Positions 62,521 to 64,000 of a stretch of DNA of 64,000 nt are shown here, one piece after another. The notes under the pieces were generated by a model. The model did no database searches. It was not told where the DNA came from and saw nothing but the letters and a program-made list of their open reading frames with translations. A program made the position numbers and the translations under genes. The DNA is from Centroberyx gerrardi (taxonomy: Eukaryota; Chordata; Actinopteri; Beryciformes; Berycidae). Numbering within the stretch: position 1 is the first letter of the stretch; each line of letters begins with the position of its first letter. Where the stretch lies: contig NC_136002.1 of assembly GCF_048128805.1 (NCBI RefSeq), positions 30,256,320-30,320,319 of the forward strand. Reading direction: 5' to 3'.

Positions 62521-63292
62521 GCGACAACTTGCTTCTTTCTCAGTAATTGACCCAACTTACCGGGTGTTATTCACTAAATAAGCCTTTTATATGAACAATT
62601 GATATTTACAAAACCACATGTGCATTGTAGTACTTGTGGACATTTATTGCAACAGTGTCAAAGTTTTTTTGTGGTCATCATTTGTAATGTGTGCAGTAAT
62701 CAAGCATAATGAAGTACCCATATTGATTGTCTTTTGTAGGTATCAAACTATTGATAATAACATGTATTATCCTCATGGATGTGACCAGAGGCCTTGACAG
62801 AGTTTGGATATTGACAAAATCAAATATCACAATATTTTAGGCTGAATACCTCTATGGATAATGTGACGATATTTTGGGCATGTGGAGATGAGTATTTGTG
62901 CTTTCATAAGATATGTACACATATAAATAAGTTCCGAAAATGTTGTCATTTTACTGTAACGCAGCCTTCAAGACCAGGAACAAGTGACATTTAAGTTATT
63001 TCGCAATATTACAATAACCAAAATCCCAGACGATATCTAGTCTCACATCACAATATTGATATTATAATATATTGCTCAGCCCTAGTTGCACTGTAGGCAC
63101 CATGTTGCGGCCCTTTCTTTAAATGTCGCTAAGAAATGTCGCTTGCAAAATAAAACTGCCCTCCTATAGATGCTCAGATTCCCAAAATTTCAACAATGGG
63201 ATAGGGTGATATACTAAGTAATGAGCAGGATTGTAGTGCTAACATTTCACTGAAACCTGCAATAACCAAACTATCAATAACCCATTGATGCT
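62521..63292. other. Intergenic DNA after dcun1d5
   Basis: AT-rich. 63020-63085 has a fragment rich in atattgatattataatatat, seen at the end of some fish repeats (...gctcagcccta). No gene recognised. Confidence 0.5.
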
Positions 63293-63990
63293 TTAGGTAG
63301 AGTTGAAGTGTTTTGGGGTGGATTGTTCCTTTAAGACTGGTGCACAGGGAGTGGACCAGATACTTGTGGACCCCCTCGTACTTCTGTCCATCCAACTCCT
63401 CAACTGTGTGTGTGGTTCAATATTGCACTCTTCCTCCAGGTGAAGCAGGTGGAAATCTACTTCCCATAAAGGTCCAAAGATGTTTAGATCTGCTGAATGG
63501 AGCAATGGAAGTAGAGTTTGACTTCATCCTGCTGTTCAGGAAACCCCTCTTGACTTAGTTCAGCAGTGTGTATGGGGGCGTTATCAACCTGGGATATAAC
63601 AACAGCGGTCCAGTGGAACGGCCTCAGATTCCCTTGGCCGTTTTACAACCATGCAGATCAATCATCAGACCTACTGACTCCCACTAGATGGCTGCCGTAC
63701 CGTCACAGATCCACCAGGTCTAACAGTTGGCGTTGCAGGTTGAAGGCTTCCTTTGGCTTTCTCCGAACGCAAACCGGACCAGATGTGAGGAAAAAGAGTG
63801 AGAGACGACTCATCAGACCGTATTACTTTTCTCCTTGGCTCGGGGCTCCGGGGTCTTCGCCCCTCACACCAGGTCATGCCTCTCCTGTACTCTGCAGTTC
63901 TGTGAGTCGCGTCATGTTGCCTAAAAAACTGATTGTCAGTTCTTTTAAAGCTGACACTGCTAATTGGCGTTCATCTTAATATGATTCGCC
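63293..63990 (-). pseudogene. Decayed Tc1-like transposase (IS630-Tc1-mariner)
   Basis: The minus strand keeps scattered Tc1-transposase blocks in the right order but in different frames. A segment reading RRKVIRSDESSLTLF, around the first catalytic Asp, lies near 63840-63790. DNAPIHTA, around the second Asp, lies near 63585-63562. SADLNIFGPLWEV, the usual SPDLNxIEPLW block, lies near 63505-63440. Stops and frameshifts separate the blocks, so it is non-functional. The 5' end and one terminal repeat probably lie beyond 64000. Confidence 0.8.
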
Positions 63991-64000
63991 TGTGTGCGGC

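Overview
The window looks like ordinary vertebrate nuclear DNA, most likely from a percomorph (spiny-rayed) teleost. Genes are split into many short exons with GT-AG introns. Introns are full of CA/GT and CT microsatellites. The background carries fish-type SINE pieces, short inverted-repeat (MITE) elements and Tc1 remnants. I see no prokaryotic, viral, CRISPR or organellar features.

Four complete protein-coding genes can be rebuilt exon by exon; in each, splice phases match at every junction. (1) rhbdd1, + strand, coding 8695-12070, 7 coding exons, 330 aa: the ER intramembrane protease RHBDL4. (2) slc35f2, - strand, coding 23571 down to 15363, 8 exons, 430 aa: a drug/metabolite-type solute transporter. 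(3) cul5, + strand, coding 25986-44611, 19 exons, 780 aa, the same length as human CUL5. (4) dcun1d5, + strand, coding 55574-61980, 9 exons, 285 aa: a co-E3 for cullin neddylation. rhbdd1 and slc35f2 converge; slc35f2 and cul5 diverge across a 2.4 kb gap; cul5 and dcun1d5 are in tandem.

Layout: 1-5.8 kb holds repeats and no gene I recognise. 5.8-8.3 kb is promoter-like DNA with a possible first exon of an unidentified - strand gene and an RFX-type X-box. 8.7-12.1 kb is rhbdd1. 12.1-15.3 kb holds 3' UTRs and a dispersed repeat. 15.4-23.6 kb is slc35f2, with an 0.8 kb GA satellite in intron 4. 26-44.6 kb is cul5. 44.6-53.7 kb is probable long 3' UTR plus repeats and a small GC island. 53.8-62.5 kb is dcun1d5. 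62.5-64 kb is intergenic and ends in a decayed Tc1-like transposase.

Functionally, Cul5 is the scaffold of CRL5 ubiquitin ligases and is switched on by NEDD8 at K724. Dcun1d5 belongs to the family that promotes this NEDD8 transfer, so a neddylation substrate and its helper are next-door neighbours here. Rhbdd1 cleaves ER membrane proteins for p97/VCP-linked degradation. Slc35f2 has no evident link to the others.

I found no convincing new biological system. The best leads are a partial triplication of the end of cul5 exon 4 inside its own intron, an rhbdd1 mini-intron whose removal would delete the p97-binding motif, a DCUN1D4-like N-terminus on dcun1d5, and the strong clustering of dinucleotide repeats at splice junctions.
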